The notes below the pieces were generated by a model. That model ran no database searches and was not told the origin of the DNA. It was given only the letters and a program-made list of their open reading frames with translations. Shown here piece by piece: positions 42,006-52,050 of a stretch of 64,000 nucleotides of DNA; the stretch's first letter is position 1; each line of letters starts with the position of its first letter. The stretch covers positions 1 through 64,000 of the forward strand of contig FPAN01000009.1 of the NCBI GenBank assembly GCA_900116395.1, given 5' to 3'. A program made the translations under genes and the position numbers. This stretch comes from Lachnospiraceae bacterium XBD2001 (lineage in GTDB: Bacteria > Bacillota > Clostridia > Lachnospirales > Lachnospiraceae).

Positions 42006-43545
42006 TCTTCTTACCTCCTGCCATCATAAATCCAAGTTCCTTCTCGTCAGCCTGAGCACCCGGTACGCTACCGGTAATCTCACCATCGAAGATAACCTCG
42101 ATTCGGTCGGACAAGCTCATAATCTCATCCAATTCGAAGGAAACCAAAAGAACGGCGCGGCCCTTATTGCGCTGCTCTACCAAATACTTATGAACGAACT
42201 CAATGGCTCCTACATCCAGACCACGGGTCGGGTTGAAGGCAATCAGAAGTTCCTTGTCATTGGTTACCTCACGGGCAATGATAACCTTCTGCTGGTTACC
42301 ACCGGAGAGGTTGCCTGCCGGGCGATCTTCCACGCCACGAGGACGTACATCGAACTTCTCCATCAGATTGGTTGCGTTCTTGCGGATTGCATCACGCTTC
42401 ATAATACCGTTCTTGGAGAACGGAGCCTCCTTGTAATGCTGAACAATCAAGTTGTCCTCAATGGAGAAATCCAAAACCAAACCGTGCTTCTGGCGGTCTG
42501 CAGGAATAGAGGAAATACCTGCCTCAAAAGAAGCGTGCGGATTCAGATTGAATGCATTCTTGCCCATCATAGTGATGGAACCGGACTCAGCCTTACGAAG
42601 GCCGGTCAATACTTCCACAAGCTCTGTCTGTCCGTTACCGTCGACACCGCAAAGACCAACAATCTCGCCCTTACGAACATTCAAATTCAAGCCGCGAAGA
42701 ATCTCGACATCACGATAATCCTTAGCATGAAGATCCTTGATATCAAGAACCACTTCACCAGGAGTGATATCCTTCTTCTCAACCTTGAAATTCACGTCAC
42801 GGCCAACCATCATAGCAGCCATCTCGTTCTCGTTAACGTCAGCAACGTTCACGGTCTTGATATACTTGCCCTGACGGATAACCGTACAGGTATCGGAGCA
42901 AGCCTTAATCTCCTTCAGCTTATGTGTGATTAAGATAACGCTCTTACCGTCTTTGGTAAGGTTATCAATAATCTGCATTAATTCGTCTATTTCCTGAGGA
43001 GTCAAAGAAGCCGTCGGCTCATCCAAAATCAGAACATTGGATCCACGGTATAATACCTTCAGAATCTCAACACGCTGCTGCATGCCGACAGAGATATCCT
43101 CAATCTTAGCGTCCGGATCAACCTTCATGCCGTAACGCTCGGATAACTCTAGTACCTTCTGACGAGCTAACTTCTCATCAACTACAACTCCTGCCTTGGT
43201 AGGTTCAATGCCCAAAATGATGTTATCTGTTACCGTAAATGGCTGAATCAGCATGAAATGCTGATGTACCATACCAATTCCTAAATCAATGGCATCACGA
43301 GGCCCATTCATATGTACCTCTTTGCCGTCCACAAAAATCTGTCCACTAGTCGGATGATACAGTCCACAGAGTACATTCATCAGCGTACTCTTACCGGCAC
43401 CATTCTCACCTAAGATGGCGTGTACCTCTCCCTTGTGTAGTGTAAGATTGATGTGGTCGTTCGCTGTGAAATCGCCAAACTTCTTAACGATATCACGCAT
43501 CTCAATGACCATGGTATTTGGATCCATGTGACTTTGATGACTCAA
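41995..43545 (-). CDS. nupO: nucleoside ABC transporter ATP-binding protein NupO
   Basis: The 516-residue protein has two fused ABC domains, as in sugar and nucleoside importers. The first has Walker A GENGAGKSTLM, signature VGMQQRVEILKVL and Walker B VLILDEPTASLT. The second has a variant Walker A (GLCGVDGNGQTELVEVL), signature LSGGNQQKVIIAREV and the degenerate LIAFNPTRGLD. This asymmetry is normal for the family. A terminator-like hairpin separates it from bmpA. Confidence 0.93.
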   Translation of the reverse strand: MSHQSHMDPNTMVIEMRDIVKKFGDFTANDHINLTLHKGEVHAILGENGAGKSTLMNVLCGLYHPTSGQIFVDGKEVHMNGPRDAIDLGIGMVHQHFMLIQPFTVTDNIILGIEPTKAGVVVDEKLARQKVLELSERYGMKVDPDAKIEDISVGMQQRVEILKVLYRGSNVLILDEPTASLTPQEIDELMQIIDNLTKDGKSVILITHKLKEIKACSDTCTVIRQGKYIKTVNVADVNENEMAAMMVGRDVNFKVEKKDITPGEVVLDIKDLHAKDYRDVEILRGLNLNVRKGEIVGLCGVDGNGQTELVEVLTGLRKAESGSITMMGKNAFNLNPHASFEAGISSIPADRQKHGLVLDFSIEDNLIVQHYKEAPFSKNGIMKRDAIRKNATNLMEKFDVRPRGVEDRPAGNLSGGNQQKVIIAREVTNDKELLIAFNPTRGLDVGAIEFVHKYLVEQRNKGRAVLLVSFELDEIMSLSDRIEVIFDGEITGSVPGAQADEKELGFMMAGGKKNEN

Positions 43546-43572
43546 CTTCTTATCCTCCTACAATTTTGAATA

Positions 43573-43607
43573 CAAAAAAACAGACCGATGAGCTCATCGG
43601 CCTGTTT
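43573..43607 (-). terminator. intercistronic terminator between bmpA and nupO
   Basis: Minus-strand stem CAGGCCGATGAG/CTCATCGGTCTG (one G-T) followed by T7. It lies inside the operon and probably attenuates, leaving more bmpA mRNA than permease mRNA. Confidence 0.82.
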
Positions 43608-43661
43608 CATTATACTATATTTTTTCCCTACTGTGTATGGGAAATTCTTCGTTCGATGAAA

Positions 43662-44747
43662 TTACTTATCATCTAAGGTGTAAACATCACCGTACTTAGC
43701 TTCGAACTCATCCTTAGTAGCTGGAACAACAACATCACCGCTTAAGATCTTCTCTTTTACTTCGTTAACTGCAGCGATAACATCATCACTTAACAGATCG
43801 GTTGTAGGAGCGATATCAACACCACCCATGGAAAGATCGTAAGTAACAACACCAGCAGCGTAAGATCCCTCAGTAATGGACTTAGCGGAATCATAAACTG
43901 CGTTATCAACACGCTTCATAGCAGAAGTAATAACAGTGTCAGGAGCTACAGCGCTCTGATCGGAGTCAACACCGATTGCCTTGATACCAGCTTCCTGGCA
44001 AGCCTGGATTACACCAAGACCAGTACCACCAGCTGCATGGAAGATAACGTCAGCATTATTTGTAATCATAGCATTTGCTGCGGTCTTTCCATCCTCAGGT
44101 TTGGAGAATGTATTTGCATTTGTCTGTAAGATGGTTGCATCTGGGTTTGCATCCAATACACCTGCGCAGTAACCATAACCAAACTGATTCATAACTTCAG
44201 TCTCCATACCAAGTACGAAGCCTACAGTGTTGGACTCGGTAGTAAGACCTGCAACATAACCTACTAAGTAAGAAGCCTGCTCCTGCTTGAACATTAAGCA
44301 AGATACGTTATCAAGATCAGAGCAAGAAGAATCATCAATGATTGCGAACTTCTGATCTGGGTTAGCCTCTGCAGCATTTCTTAATGCATCAGCAAGCTGA
44401 TAACCTACACAGATGATGAGGTCATACTCTTCATCCATGAACTGCTCAATATTTGGGGTATAATCAGAATCTGTCTTAGACTCAAGATAGTTAACTTCAA
44501 TTCCTAAATCAGCCTGTGCTCTCTGAAGACCTTCCCAAGCAGACTGGTTGAAAGATCCGTCGTTAACTCCTCCAACGTCGGTAATAAGACCAATCTTGAT
44601 CTCGCTGTTGTCTGTGGTTTCCTCAGTTGTGCTTGCGCTTGCGCCGTTATCAGTAGTAGTCTCAGCGCTGTTGTCGCTTCCTCCGCATGCTACCATGGAA
44701 AATACCATAGCGCCGGCAAGAAGAACTGCCATAAGTTTCTTTTTCAT
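43662..44747 (-). CDS. bmpA: BMP-family nucleoside-binding lipoprotein
   Basis: The 361-residue lipoprotein has lipobox VACG (signal about residues 1-18) and the BMP/PnrA fold. It is recognised by GLITDVGGVNDGSFNQSAWEGL near the mature N-terminus (key part GGVNDGSFNQSAWEGL) and by IGVDSDQSAV. These proteins bind purine and pyrimidine nucleosides and feed the NupOPQ complex. I choose the start at 44747 with an AGGAGGAAG site; the longer frame lacks one. Confidence 0.92.
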   Translation of the reverse strand: MKKKLMAVLLAGAMVFSMVACGGSDNSAETTTDNGASASTTEETTDNSEIKIGLITDVGGVNDGSFNQSAWEGLQRAQADLGIEVNYLESKTDSDYTPNIEQFMDEEYDLIICVGYQLADALRNAAEANPDQKFAIIDDSSCSDLDNVSCLMFKQEQASYLVGYVAGLTTESNTVGFVLGMETEVMNQFGYGYCAGVLDANPDATILQTNANTFSKPEDGKTAANAMITNNADVIFHAAGGTGLGVIQACQEAGIKAIGVDSDQSAVAPDTVITSAMKRVDNAVYDSAKSITEGSYAAGVVTYDLSMGGVDIAPTTDLLSDDVIAAVNEVKEKILSGDVVVPATKDEFEAKYGDVYTLDDK

Positions 44748-44866
44748 AAAACTTCCTCCTTCTTTGTTCACATTTCCTATGAACGAATATATATTACAAC
44801 ACTTGTACAAAATCTTCCACTTAATTTTTTTCAATATAGGGTGGGTTTTTGTTCAATTATGCAAAA

Positions 44867-44892
44867 ACCCCGAAGCATATATACTTCGGGGT
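44867..44892 (-). terminator. terminator after the NUDIX gene
   Basis: Minus-strand stem ACCCCGAAG/CTTCGGGGT followed by T5, 5 nt after the stop. Confidence 0.9.
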
Positions 44893-44897
44893 AAACA

Positions 44898-45365
44898 TTA
44901 TTCATATATTTTGTGGGAAGTTTCTATCAAATTATCGCCATGATAAACAACCTTCATGGTAAAAAACGGTGCATCGTTGTATAACAGCTGCAAAAATTTC
45001 CGGTCCCCTTCCCATAACGGAAGGTCCAAAACCTCTTTCTTCGGAATCCAGCGAAGCTCACCCTCATCACATTCGATGAGTTCTCCCTCGAACCCGGTTG
45101 CGGTAAACAAATGCATGTACTCCGTCTCCCAGGTATCGGAAACAAAGGTAATTACGCCGCGGTAGCGATAGTCCGTCAGGGTAAGGCCGGTCTCTTCCTT
45201 CACTTCACGAAGGAGGCACTCTTCCGGCGTCTCGCCCTCCTCAAACTTGCCGCCGACGCCAATCCATTTTCCTTCGTTCAGGTCCTGTTTCTTCTTGTTG
45301 CGAAGAAGCATCAGGTAGCTACCGTTCTGCTCTATATAGCATAAGGTTGTGTTTATTCCCGGCAT
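44898..45365 (-). CDS. NUDIX hydrolase (MutT/8-oxo-dGTP type)
   Basis: The 155-residue protein has an intact NUDIX box, G-x5-E-x7-REVKEETGL (about residues 37-59), preceded by KWIGVGGKFE. The tryptophan/glycine pattern resembles MutT or DHNTP pyrophosphatases, so the exact substrate is open. It lies 9 nt after udk. Confidence 0.88.
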   Translation of the reverse strand: MPGINTTLCYIEQNGSYLMLLRNKKKQDLNEGKWIGVGGKFEEGETPEECLLREVKEETGLTLTDYRYRGVITFVSDTWETEYMHLFTATGFEGELIECDEGELRWIPKKEVLDLPLWEGDRKFLQLLYNDAPFFTMKVVYHGDNLIETSHKIYE

Positions 45366-45374
45366 AGAATCTCC

Positions 45375-46025
45375 TTACTGCGCCAGCAATTCACGAATGC
45401 GCGCGCATACGGTGCTGAACGCCACTTCATTCATACCGCTGTTCAAGATGAAATCCGCTCTGGCCTTGGTTGGCTCTACATACTGGTAGTGCATCGGCTT
45501 AACGGTGGTCAGATACTGATCGATAATGCCATGCAAATCACGGCCACGCTCTTCCACGTCACGCAAGGCACGACGAAGAATACGCTCATCCGCATCCGCT
45601 TCAACATAAATCTTGATATCGAACATATCCCGAAGTTCCTGATTCTGCAACACCAAGATACCCTCTACAATAATCACCTTGCTCGGCAATACGGTAATGG
45701 TTTCATTGGAACGATTGTGCTGGGTATAATCGTATACCGGGCACTGAATCGGGCGACCCTTGCGGAGTTCCTGTAAATGCTCAATCAGAAGGTCCGTCTC
45801 CAAAGAGTCCGGATGATCGTAGTTCACCTTCTGGCGTACTTCAAAAGGCACACCGTCCTGACGACGATAATAATTATCATGGTAGATAATGGTCACCTGA
45901 TCGCCGAATTCATCCTTCAGCTTGTTGGTGAAAGTGGACTTACCGGATCCGGTTCCGCCGGCGATACCAATCAGGACACAGTCCGGGTCTTTTCTGGTTT
46001 CAATCTTTGTGATTTCATCTTCCAT
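45375..46025 (-). CDS. udk: uridine kinase
   Basis: Uridine kinase phosphorylates uridine and cytidine for pyrimidine salvage. The 216-residue protein has Walker A GGTGSGKST (about residues 24-32), YHDNYYRRQD and the nucleoside-binding YDYTQHNR and VIIVEGILVL. Its nearness to the nucleoside importer suits salvage, though the operons are separate. Confidence 0.93.
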   Translation of the reverse strand: MEDEITKIETRKDPDCVLIGIAGGTGSGKSTFTNKLKDEFGDQVTIIYHDNYYRRQDGVPFEVRQKVNYDHPDSLETDLLIEHLQELRKGRPIQCPVYDYTQHNRSNETITVLPSKVIIVEGILVLQNQELRDMFDIKIYVEADADERILRRALRDVEERGRDLHGIIDQYLTTVKPMHYQYVEPTKARADFILNSGMNEVAFSTVCARIRELLAQ

Positions 46026-46098
46026 AGCAAACCTCTTACTTCATTCAAAATATTAACTTCGCTATTATAGTAGGCAATTAGCATCTCGTCAAACTAGG

Positions 46099-47844
46099 TT
46101 ATGCGTCGTATGATTTTTCGCTAATCTTACGAACTTTCCGGTCGAAGGTAAAAACTCCGTTAATCTCATCTTCGATATCCGTCCACTGGGTGTAGACGCT
46201 GGCGCATAGGCCCTGTGGAATCAGCGCATCCATCCCCGCCTGGAGCTTGTCATACTCCTCATTGAGATGTTCCTTGGATTCACTTTTGCTGTAGCCGTAT
46301 GTCTTCTCCACCTGACTGTGTTCCGGGATATTGCAGGTTCGTCCGCCAACCTCCGAGAGCACATAGGCACGGTGCTTCTCCGGTCTGGTACGAAGTTTAA
46401 AAAAGTAATTGTGGACGCTGGCCAAATCGCCGCCCCGCTGGTCAAACCATCCGGAAGCCTGATCAATGAGCCGGGTTGCATCCAACTTCCGCACCAACTC
46501 CGTCATTGCCTCTGTATCAAACTGTCCCCATCCTTCATTGAAAATCACCCAAGTGCAAATGCACGGATGATTCCGAAGCAAATGAATGGTCTCTGTCAAC
46601 TCCCGCCGGAACTCTTCCTTCCCCGCTTCCTTGGTACGGGACAACAGGTACGGATGTCGATCCTTCAGAGGAACGCGAAAATAGGATAGCGGCGTTGCAA
46701 TATAAGTAACAAACCACTGGTGCAACATATCCCCGCCGTTGACCATATCCTGCCACACCATAAGGCCTAAGCGGTCGCAGTGATAATACCAGCGATCCGG
46801 TTCAATCTTAATGTGCTTGCGCACCATGTTGTATCCGGTCTTCTTCATCTCCTGAAGGTCAAAAATCATCGCCTCATCACTTGGCGGCGTCAGCATGCTC
46901 TCCGGCCAGTACCCCTGATCCAGCACCCCACGCTGATAGATTGGCTTGTGATTCAAGCAGATTCGAGGGAAGGTCTCCCCATCGCAATGCTCTAATGTAA
47001 AGGTACGCAGTGCAAAATAGGACTTCACCAAATCCACACCGGCATCTGTGGTTAGTTGGATTTCCAACGGATATAGCCACGGGGTATCCGGTGTCCACAA
47101 AAGTAATTCCGGTAGTTCAGATAAATCCGCCACCGTTCCATCCGTTTCCAGAAGCAGTGCCTTACTGGTTGGATGATAGATGCGAAGTTGCACCTGTTCC
47201 GAGGTCAGCTGCTCATCATGGACAAAAAGTTGGATTTCCAACTTCTTCTGATCCACGTCCGGTGTTACCCATAAGCGTTCGATATATTTCTTCGGTACCC
47301 ATTCCGTCCACACTGTCTGCCAGATACCACTGGTTGCGGTATAGAACATGCCACCGCGTTTCAGCTTCTGCTTGCCTCTGGCATGGTCGGCATGGTCACT
47401 GTCATCCTCTACGCGGACCACCAACTCATTCTCTCCAACGGTAATGGCCTCTGTAATGTCACAGGAAAAAGGCAAATATCCGCCAACATGGGATGCCACC
47501 AGGCTTCCGTTCACATACACCTCGCACCGCTGGTCCACCGCGCCAAAATGCAACAGCAGACGTTCCTGCTGCCGATATTCTCCTATGGAAATATCCAGCG
47601 TTCTGTGATACCACAACACTTCCCCCGGCATGGTCTGTCGGCCCACTCCGGAAAGGGATGTCTCCGGAGAAAAAGGCACCAGGATTTTCCCGGCCCATCC
47701 CTTCGGCCATTCCACGCCATAGGCATACTCCCAATATCCATTTAAAATCCGGTAATTATCCCGTTCCATCTGCGGCCGCGGATATTCCGTTAACACCTTG
47801 TTTGGATCTATGTTTTCTCCCCAGACTGTACATAATTTGTTCAT
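46099..47844 (-). CDS. glycoside hydrolase family 2 protein
   Basis: The 581-residue protein has a jelly-roll sugar-binding domain (about residues 20-185), an Ig-like domain (about 190-275) and a TIM barrel (about 280-575). The acid/base Glu is in WVIFNEGWGQFD and the nucleophile Glu is in VLSEVGGRTC. There is no signal peptide, so the substrate is cytoplasmic oligosaccharide. Beta-galactosidase, beta-glucuronidase and beta-mannosidase are all GH2; I cannot decide. The ATG at 47844 is preferred over a TTG further upstream. No transporter is adjacent. Confidence 0.85.
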   Translation of the reverse strand: MNKLCTVWGENIDPNKVLTEYPRPQMERDNYRILNGYWEYAYGVEWPKGWAGKILVPFSPETSLSGVGRQTMPGEVLWYHRTLDISIGEYRQQERLLLHFGAVDQRCEVYVNGSLVASHVGGYLPFSCDITEAITVGENELVVRVEDDSDHADHARGKQKLKRGGMFYTATSGIWQTVWTEWVPKKYIERLWVTPDVDQKKLEIQLFVHDEQLTSEQVQLRIYHPTSKALLLETDGTVADLSELPELLLWTPDTPWLYPLEIQLTTDAGVDLVKSYFALRTFTLEHCDGETFPRICLNHKPIYQRGVLDQGYWPESMLTPPSDEAMIFDLQEMKKTGYNMVRKHIKIEPDRWYYHCDRLGLMVWQDMVNGGDMLHQWFVTYIATPLSYFRVPLKDRHPYLLSRTKEAGKEEFRRELTETIHLLRNHPCICTWVIFNEGWGQFDTEAMTELVRKLDATRLIDQASGWFDQRGGDLASVHNYFFKLRTRPEKHRAYVLSEVGGRTCNIPEHSQVEKTYGYSKSESKEHLNEEYDKLQAGMDALIPQGLCASVYTQWTDIEDEINGVFTFDRKVRKISEKSYDA

Positions 47845-47950
47845 AGCCAAACCGCCCCCGATTCTTGTATCTTCTATATCCAATGTACCACACCAAAGGC
47901 ACTGAGGGACAGTATTTTTCAGATTATATTACGCCTTACGTTTTGAACTA

Positions 47951-47989
47951 AAAAACGCTTACCATTCCGTAGAGTGGTAAGCGTTCTTT
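47951..47989. terminator. terminator after the ABC-2 permease gene
   Basis: Stem AACGCTTACCA/TGGTAAGCGTT (47954-47985) with T runs on both sides, directly adjoining the permease stop codon. Confidence 0.88.
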
Positions 47990-48781
47990 TTATGAAGCCA
48001 AATCTTTTCTTGTGTATTTGAGATATGTGATCACAAGCGCCATCATCATGATACAAACGCCACAGATATAAGCTGCCGAAGGGATGTCCCGCTTGGCGAA
48101 GATTTCCGACGCATTGGCATAACCAAAGGGACCGATAAACAAGTACTCCTTCGCATCCGGAACTACTCTTCCCATCAAATCATAGACATAGAGAAGCAGC
48201 GCAATTCCAAGTCCCGCTCCAATCATATTCCGCTTCACAAAAGCGGACAGCATGGTACAGATGCACATCACTTCCAGATTCATCAAAAACTGTGACAACA
48301 TGAAGATAGCAAACAACTCCATATCCGGCCAGGTATCAATGATCCGGAATCCCAGGATATAAAATGCGGTTGTAATTGTTGTAAATACAACAAGAGACAG
48401 CACCATGGAACAAATCTTGGTGGTGATGACTTTTCCTCTGGTCACCGGCAATGCATATAGGAATTCACCGGTATGACCATCTTCTTCCTTGGATAGAATG
48501 GTGCTTGCCATAATTGCAGCGAACATAGAGCTTCCTAGGCTATGGACCACTCCCACCTCCGTTGCGAAGTATCCTGCAATGGTTCCAATGCCAAGGGTAC
48601 TCATACCAAAAGCATCAGAGAAGGCACCCATATTGGAAAAGCTCTCGGACAGTTCTGCCATATCCTCCGTCATGCTGGCATAGAGACAAATACATAGCAT
48701 ACCCATAGCACCTACCGCAAGACTCCAGATGAGAAGGTTTCTTACATTCTGTTTCCACTCATGCTTCAGTAATACCATCAT
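47990..48781 (-). CDS. ABC-2 type transporter permease
   Basis: The 263-residue protein has six membrane helices in the ABC-2 pattern (the first about residues 18-38). Motifs are too weak to give a substrate. It overlaps the ATPase gene by 4 nt and forms an exporter with it. Confidence 0.85.
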   Translation of the reverse strand: MMVLLKHEWKQNVRNLLIWSLAVGAMGMLCICLYASMTEDMAELSESFSNMGAFSDAFGMSTLGIGTIAGYFATEVGVVHSLGSSMFAAIMASTILSKEEDGHTGEFLYALPVTRGKVITTKICSMVLSLVVFTTITTAFYILGFRIIDTWPDMELFAIFMLSQFLMNLEVMCICTMLSAFVKRNMIGAGLGIALLLYVYDLMGRVVPDAKEYLFIGPFGYANASEIFAKRDIPSAAYICGVCIMMMALVITYLKYTRKDLAS

Positions 48782-49629
48782 CGCATTGCCCCCTCTCTGT
48801 CTGCATCCTTGCTGTAGTATCCCATAAATATCTCGTCGATAGACGGATCCATAATATTCAAATCTGTCACATTCTTACCATGCAATTCCTCGAGCAATTG
48901 ATTCATATCTTTGGTATACAGATAATCCACCTGCTGCCCATCGATGGTTCCCGTCACCCGCTTGGAGCTGGTATGGGTCAATTCCGACACGCTTCCGGCG
49001 CTGACCAATTGTCCCTCTTTCATAATCGCCACATGGTTACAGTATTTTTTCACCTCGGATAATACGTGGGTAGACAGCATGCAGGTGGTTCCGCCCTTCA
49101 CATACTCTGCAATCAGTTCAAAAAACGTATTCTGCATCAGGGGATCCAAGCCACTGGTAGGCTCATCGAAGATAAAAAGATTTGGTTTATGTTGCATGGC
49201 GCAGACAATGCTGACCTTCTTACGATTACCCAGAGACAGTTCATTGATTTTCCGATCTACGTCCACCCTCAGGCGGTCGCATAACATCTTCGCTTCCCGC
49301 TTGCAGTCCATACCACGAACCTCTGCCGAGAGGCGAATCACATCCCGCACCCGCATGGAAGGATAAAACATGGCCTCCGACGGCATATAGCCCACTTCCC
49401 GCAAGATACGTTCATGGTCTTTTCTTGCGTCCATACCAAGGATGCGAATCTCCCCCTCATATTGCAAGAAGCCAAGCATGGACCGTATAGTGGTGGACTT
49501 GCCGGCGCCGTTCGGGCCTAAGAATCCGAAGATATCTCCTGCTTCCACAGAAAAACTAACATCTTCCACGCCGCGATGCTTACCGTAATGCTTGGTTAAA
49601 TGATTGATTTCGATTGCTTTTTCTATCAT
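48778..49629 (-). CDS. ABC transporter ATP-binding protein (DrrA/CcmA type)
   Basis: The 283-residue ABC ATPase has Walker A GPNGAGKSTT, signature LSLGNRKKVSI and Walker B LFIFDEPTSGLD. The C-terminal extension of about 60 residues is usual for exporter ATPases of the ABC-2 group. The substrate is unknown. Confidence 0.92.
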   Translation of the reverse strand: MIEKAIEINHLTKHYGKHRGVEDVSFSVEAGDIFGFLGPNGAGKSTTIRSMLGFLQYEGEIRILGMDARKDHERILREVGYMPSEAMFYPSMRVRDVIRLSAEVRGMDCKREAKMLCDRLRVDVDRKINELSLGNRKKVSIVCAMQHKPNLFIFDEPTSGLDPLMQNTFFELIAEYVKGGTTCMLSTHVLSEVKKYCNHVAIMKEGQLVSAGSVSELTHTSSKRVTGTIDGQQVDYLYTKDMNQLLEELHGKNVTDLNIMDPSIDEIFMGYYSKDADREGAMR

Positions 49630-49673
49630 ACGTATAACAACCTATCCCCTTTTACGTTCAGTTATTGTTACAC

Positions 49674-50699
49674 CTATATATTAGCATTCTGCTTCCCAAT
49701 TGGATACCGCATCAACGGTGTTTTGTCAGGAATGGTAATCTCGGTTAATTTCACAAGAAAATTCGAAAATGGAAACAGCACGATGGTAGCCCCTATATTG
49801 AATAAACTATGTATCATCGCAATTCCCATCGCGTTAGCAGATTCTCCAAGGAAAGCAAAATCAAGAAATGTATTTAGCGCATAGAATCCAACCATGAAAA
49901 TGCTCGTTCCAATCAGGTTAAAGTACAAATGTACCATAGCGGCTCTTCTTGCATTCTTGCTTGCTCCAATCGACGAAAGAATCGACGTCACGCAGGTTCC
50001 GATATTCTGTCCCATGATAATCGGCAAAGCCACCGAATAATGCACCGCACCGGTTGCACACAATGCCTGGAGTATACCTACCGACGCCGAGGAGCTCTGA
50101 ATAATGGCCGTAAGGATTGCGCCCACCGCCATACCCAGAACCGGATGACTGAATGCTGTCATAATTCCCACAAAAGAGGGGTTGTCTGCAAGTCCTGATA
50201 CAGAACCACTCATTGTCTCCATTCCAAACATCAAGATTGCGAAACCAAGCATGATGCTACCGAGATCCTTTTTCTTAGACTCACCCTTCCTTGACATAAC
50301 AAAGAGTATACCGATTGCCGCAAGCATAGGAGAGAAGGAAGATGGCTTTAATAGCTTTAGCCAAATGGTGCTGCCTTCGATTCCCGTAAGCGATAACAAC
50401 CAGGAAGTAATTGTAGTACCAATATTTGCGCCCATAATTATTCCCACCGCCTGGGACAACTTCATAATTCCGGAATTAACAAATCCAACCACCATAACTG
50501 TCGTCGCAGATGAGGACTGAATGACAGCCGTAACCCCGGCGCCTAAAAGCACTGCAAAAATTCGCTTGGTCGTTAGTTTCTCCAGGATTTTTTCCAGCTT
50601 ACCGCCGGCCATCTTGGATAGTCCGTTTCCCATGACGTGCATCCCATAAAGAAAAAGTGATAACCCTCCAATCATATTCAATGCATCAAAAATATCCAT
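49674..50699 (-). CDS. Na/Pi cotransporter family protein
   Basis: The 341-residue protein has two inverted Na/Pi repeats, each with a QSSS motif (AVIQSSSATTVMVVGF and AIIQSSSASVGILQALCA). It lacks the PhoU-like C-terminal domain common in this family, giving a short version. It may import phosphate with sodium. The ATG at 50699 has a GAGGAA site; the longer frame runs into rlmD. Confidence 0.88.
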   Translation of the reverse strand: MDIFDALNMIGGLSLFLYGMHVMGNGLSKMAGGKLEKILEKLTTKRIFAVLLGAGVTAVIQSSSATTVMVVGFVNSGIMKLSQAVGIIMGANIGTTITSWLLSLTGIEGSTIWLKLLKPSSFSPMLAAIGILFVMSRKGESKKKDLGSIMLGFAILMFGMETMSGSVSGLADNPSFVGIMTAFSHPVLGMAVGAILTAIIQSSSASVGILQALCATGAVHYSVALPIIMGQNIGTCVTSILSSIGASKNARRAAMVHLYFNLIGTSIFMVGFYALNTFLDFAFLGESANAMGIAMIHSLFNIGATIVLFPFSNFLVKLTEITIPDKTPLMRYPIGKQNANI

Positions 50700-50784
50700 A
50701 CATATTCCTCTCTTATCGTTCATTCTGATCCATTTTTCAGAATAAAACGCGAAAGTAAAATGTATGGACATGGTTATGTAAAAT

Positions 50785-51990
50785 CTATGTAAAATTTTTG
50801 GATAAACAAAGGATAACTTCACAATGATTTGTCATCGGGAACATATCGCAGGGCTGGATACTCTCCACACGGTATAACCGCTTGCCATGCTTCGGTCGCA
50901 GTAAAAAGCCCAAGTCCCTGGCCAGGGACTGTGGTCCGCAGGACACATAGACAATACGCTCCGGACGAATCTTCTGCAGCGCCTGAATAAATTTCTTGCT
51001 GCTTCCGCTACGAGGCGGATCCATAATGACCACATTGGGAAGATTCTTGCCCTCTGCCGCCTGCCGCAACAGATACTCACCCGCATCTCCGGCGCGAAAC
51101 GATATATTGTCGATGTTGTTCTTTTTGGCATTTTCCTTGGCATCTGCAACCGCTGCCGGGTTCAACTCTACACCTACGACAGAACCACAGTGAGGCGCCG
51201 CGCAAATACCGATAGTTCCGGTTCCGCAATAGGCGTCTAATACCACATCCGTCGGCTGTAACTTAGCCGCTGCAATCGCTGCAGTATAGAGCTTCTCAGT
51301 CTGTCCGTGATGCACCTGGTAGAAGGACTTCGGAGAAATCTTAAAACGGTTTCCCAGGAGCTCATCCGTTACGTACCCGGGGCCAAAAAGCACTTCTTCC
51401 TTGTCCCCTAAGACCATGCTGGTCTTCTTATCGTTGATATTCCACACAACGGTAGTAATCTCTGGATACTTATCCACAATGGCCTTCGTGAAATTCTTCT
51501 TGTCGGGGAACGTCTTCGTTCCCGTTACCAGTACCACCATGTATTCTTCCCGGTCTGCCTGCTGCCCCACACGAATCAACACATGACGAAGCAGGCCTGT
51601 CTTCTTGTCCTCATCGTATGGCTGCATGCGAAAAGGAGGCATCAAATCCTTGATTCCACGGATCATCTCCACTGCATGAGGATGTTCAATCTGGCAATCA
51701 TCAATATCCACCACCCAATGGCTGCCCTTCTCGTAAGTTCCGCAGATGATCTTCTTGTTCCGTCCACGACCGAAGACCGCATGGACCTTGTTGCGATACC
51801 CATAGGGCTGATCAGCTCCGATGATTGGATGAAAAAGAGCTGCTGTCTCCTCTTTGGAATATCCACTTTTTAATAGCACCGGCGCCAAAAGATTCTCCAC
51901 TGCGCGCTGCTTTTTATTCAATTGCTTCTCATATGGAAGGCCCTGATAATCGCAGCCTCCACATACTTTTTCATACTTACATTTTTTCAT
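50785..51990 (-). CDS. 23S rRNA (uracil-C5)-methyltransferase, RlmD/RlmC type
   Basis: The 401-residue class I SAM methyltransferase has an N-terminal iron-sulfur cluster (CKYEKVCGGCDYQGL with a downstream Cys), the SAM loop DAYCGTGTIGI, and the catalytic region IMDPPRSGSSKKF with VYVSCGPQSLARDL. The site (U747 or U1939) is not decidable. The start at 51990 has no strong ribosome site. The TRAM domain usual for RlmD seems absent or much reduced. Confidence 0.88.
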   Translation of the reverse strand: MKKCKYEKVCGGCDYQGLPYEKQLNKKQRAVENLLAPVLLKSGYSKEETAALFHPIIGADQPYGYRNKVHAVFGRGRNKKIICGTYEKGSHWVVDIDDCQIEHPHAVEMIRGIKDLMPPFRMQPYDEDKKTGLLRHVLIRVGQQADREEYMVVLVTGTKTFPDKKNFTKAIVDKYPEITTVVWNINDKKTSMVLGDKEEVLFGPGYVTDELLGNRFKISPKSFYQVHHGQTEKLYTAAIAAAKLQPTDVVLDAYCGTGTIGICAAPHCGSVVGVELNPAAVADAKENAKKNNIDNISFRAGDAGEYLLRQAAEGKNLPNVVIMDPPRSGSSKKFIQALQKIRPERIVYVSCGPQSLARDLGFLLRPKHGKRLYRVESIQPCDMFPMTNHCEVILCLSKNFT

Positions 51991-52003
51991 AGCTACATTG
52001 TAA

Positions 52004-52037
52004 TAAAAAAATCCGCCGGAGAAAACCTCCGACGGAT
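52004..52037 (-). terminator. terminator after but
   Basis: Minus-strand stem ATCCGTCGGAGG/CTCCGGCGGAT with a TTTT loop and a T7 tail, 14 nt after the stop. Confidence 0.9.
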
Positions 52038-52050
52038 GAAAAGTCATATA

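Noticed and set aside
44748-44866. A purine riboswitch before bmpA
   Set aside because: No conserved purine-riboswitch core is visible in the 120-nt leader.
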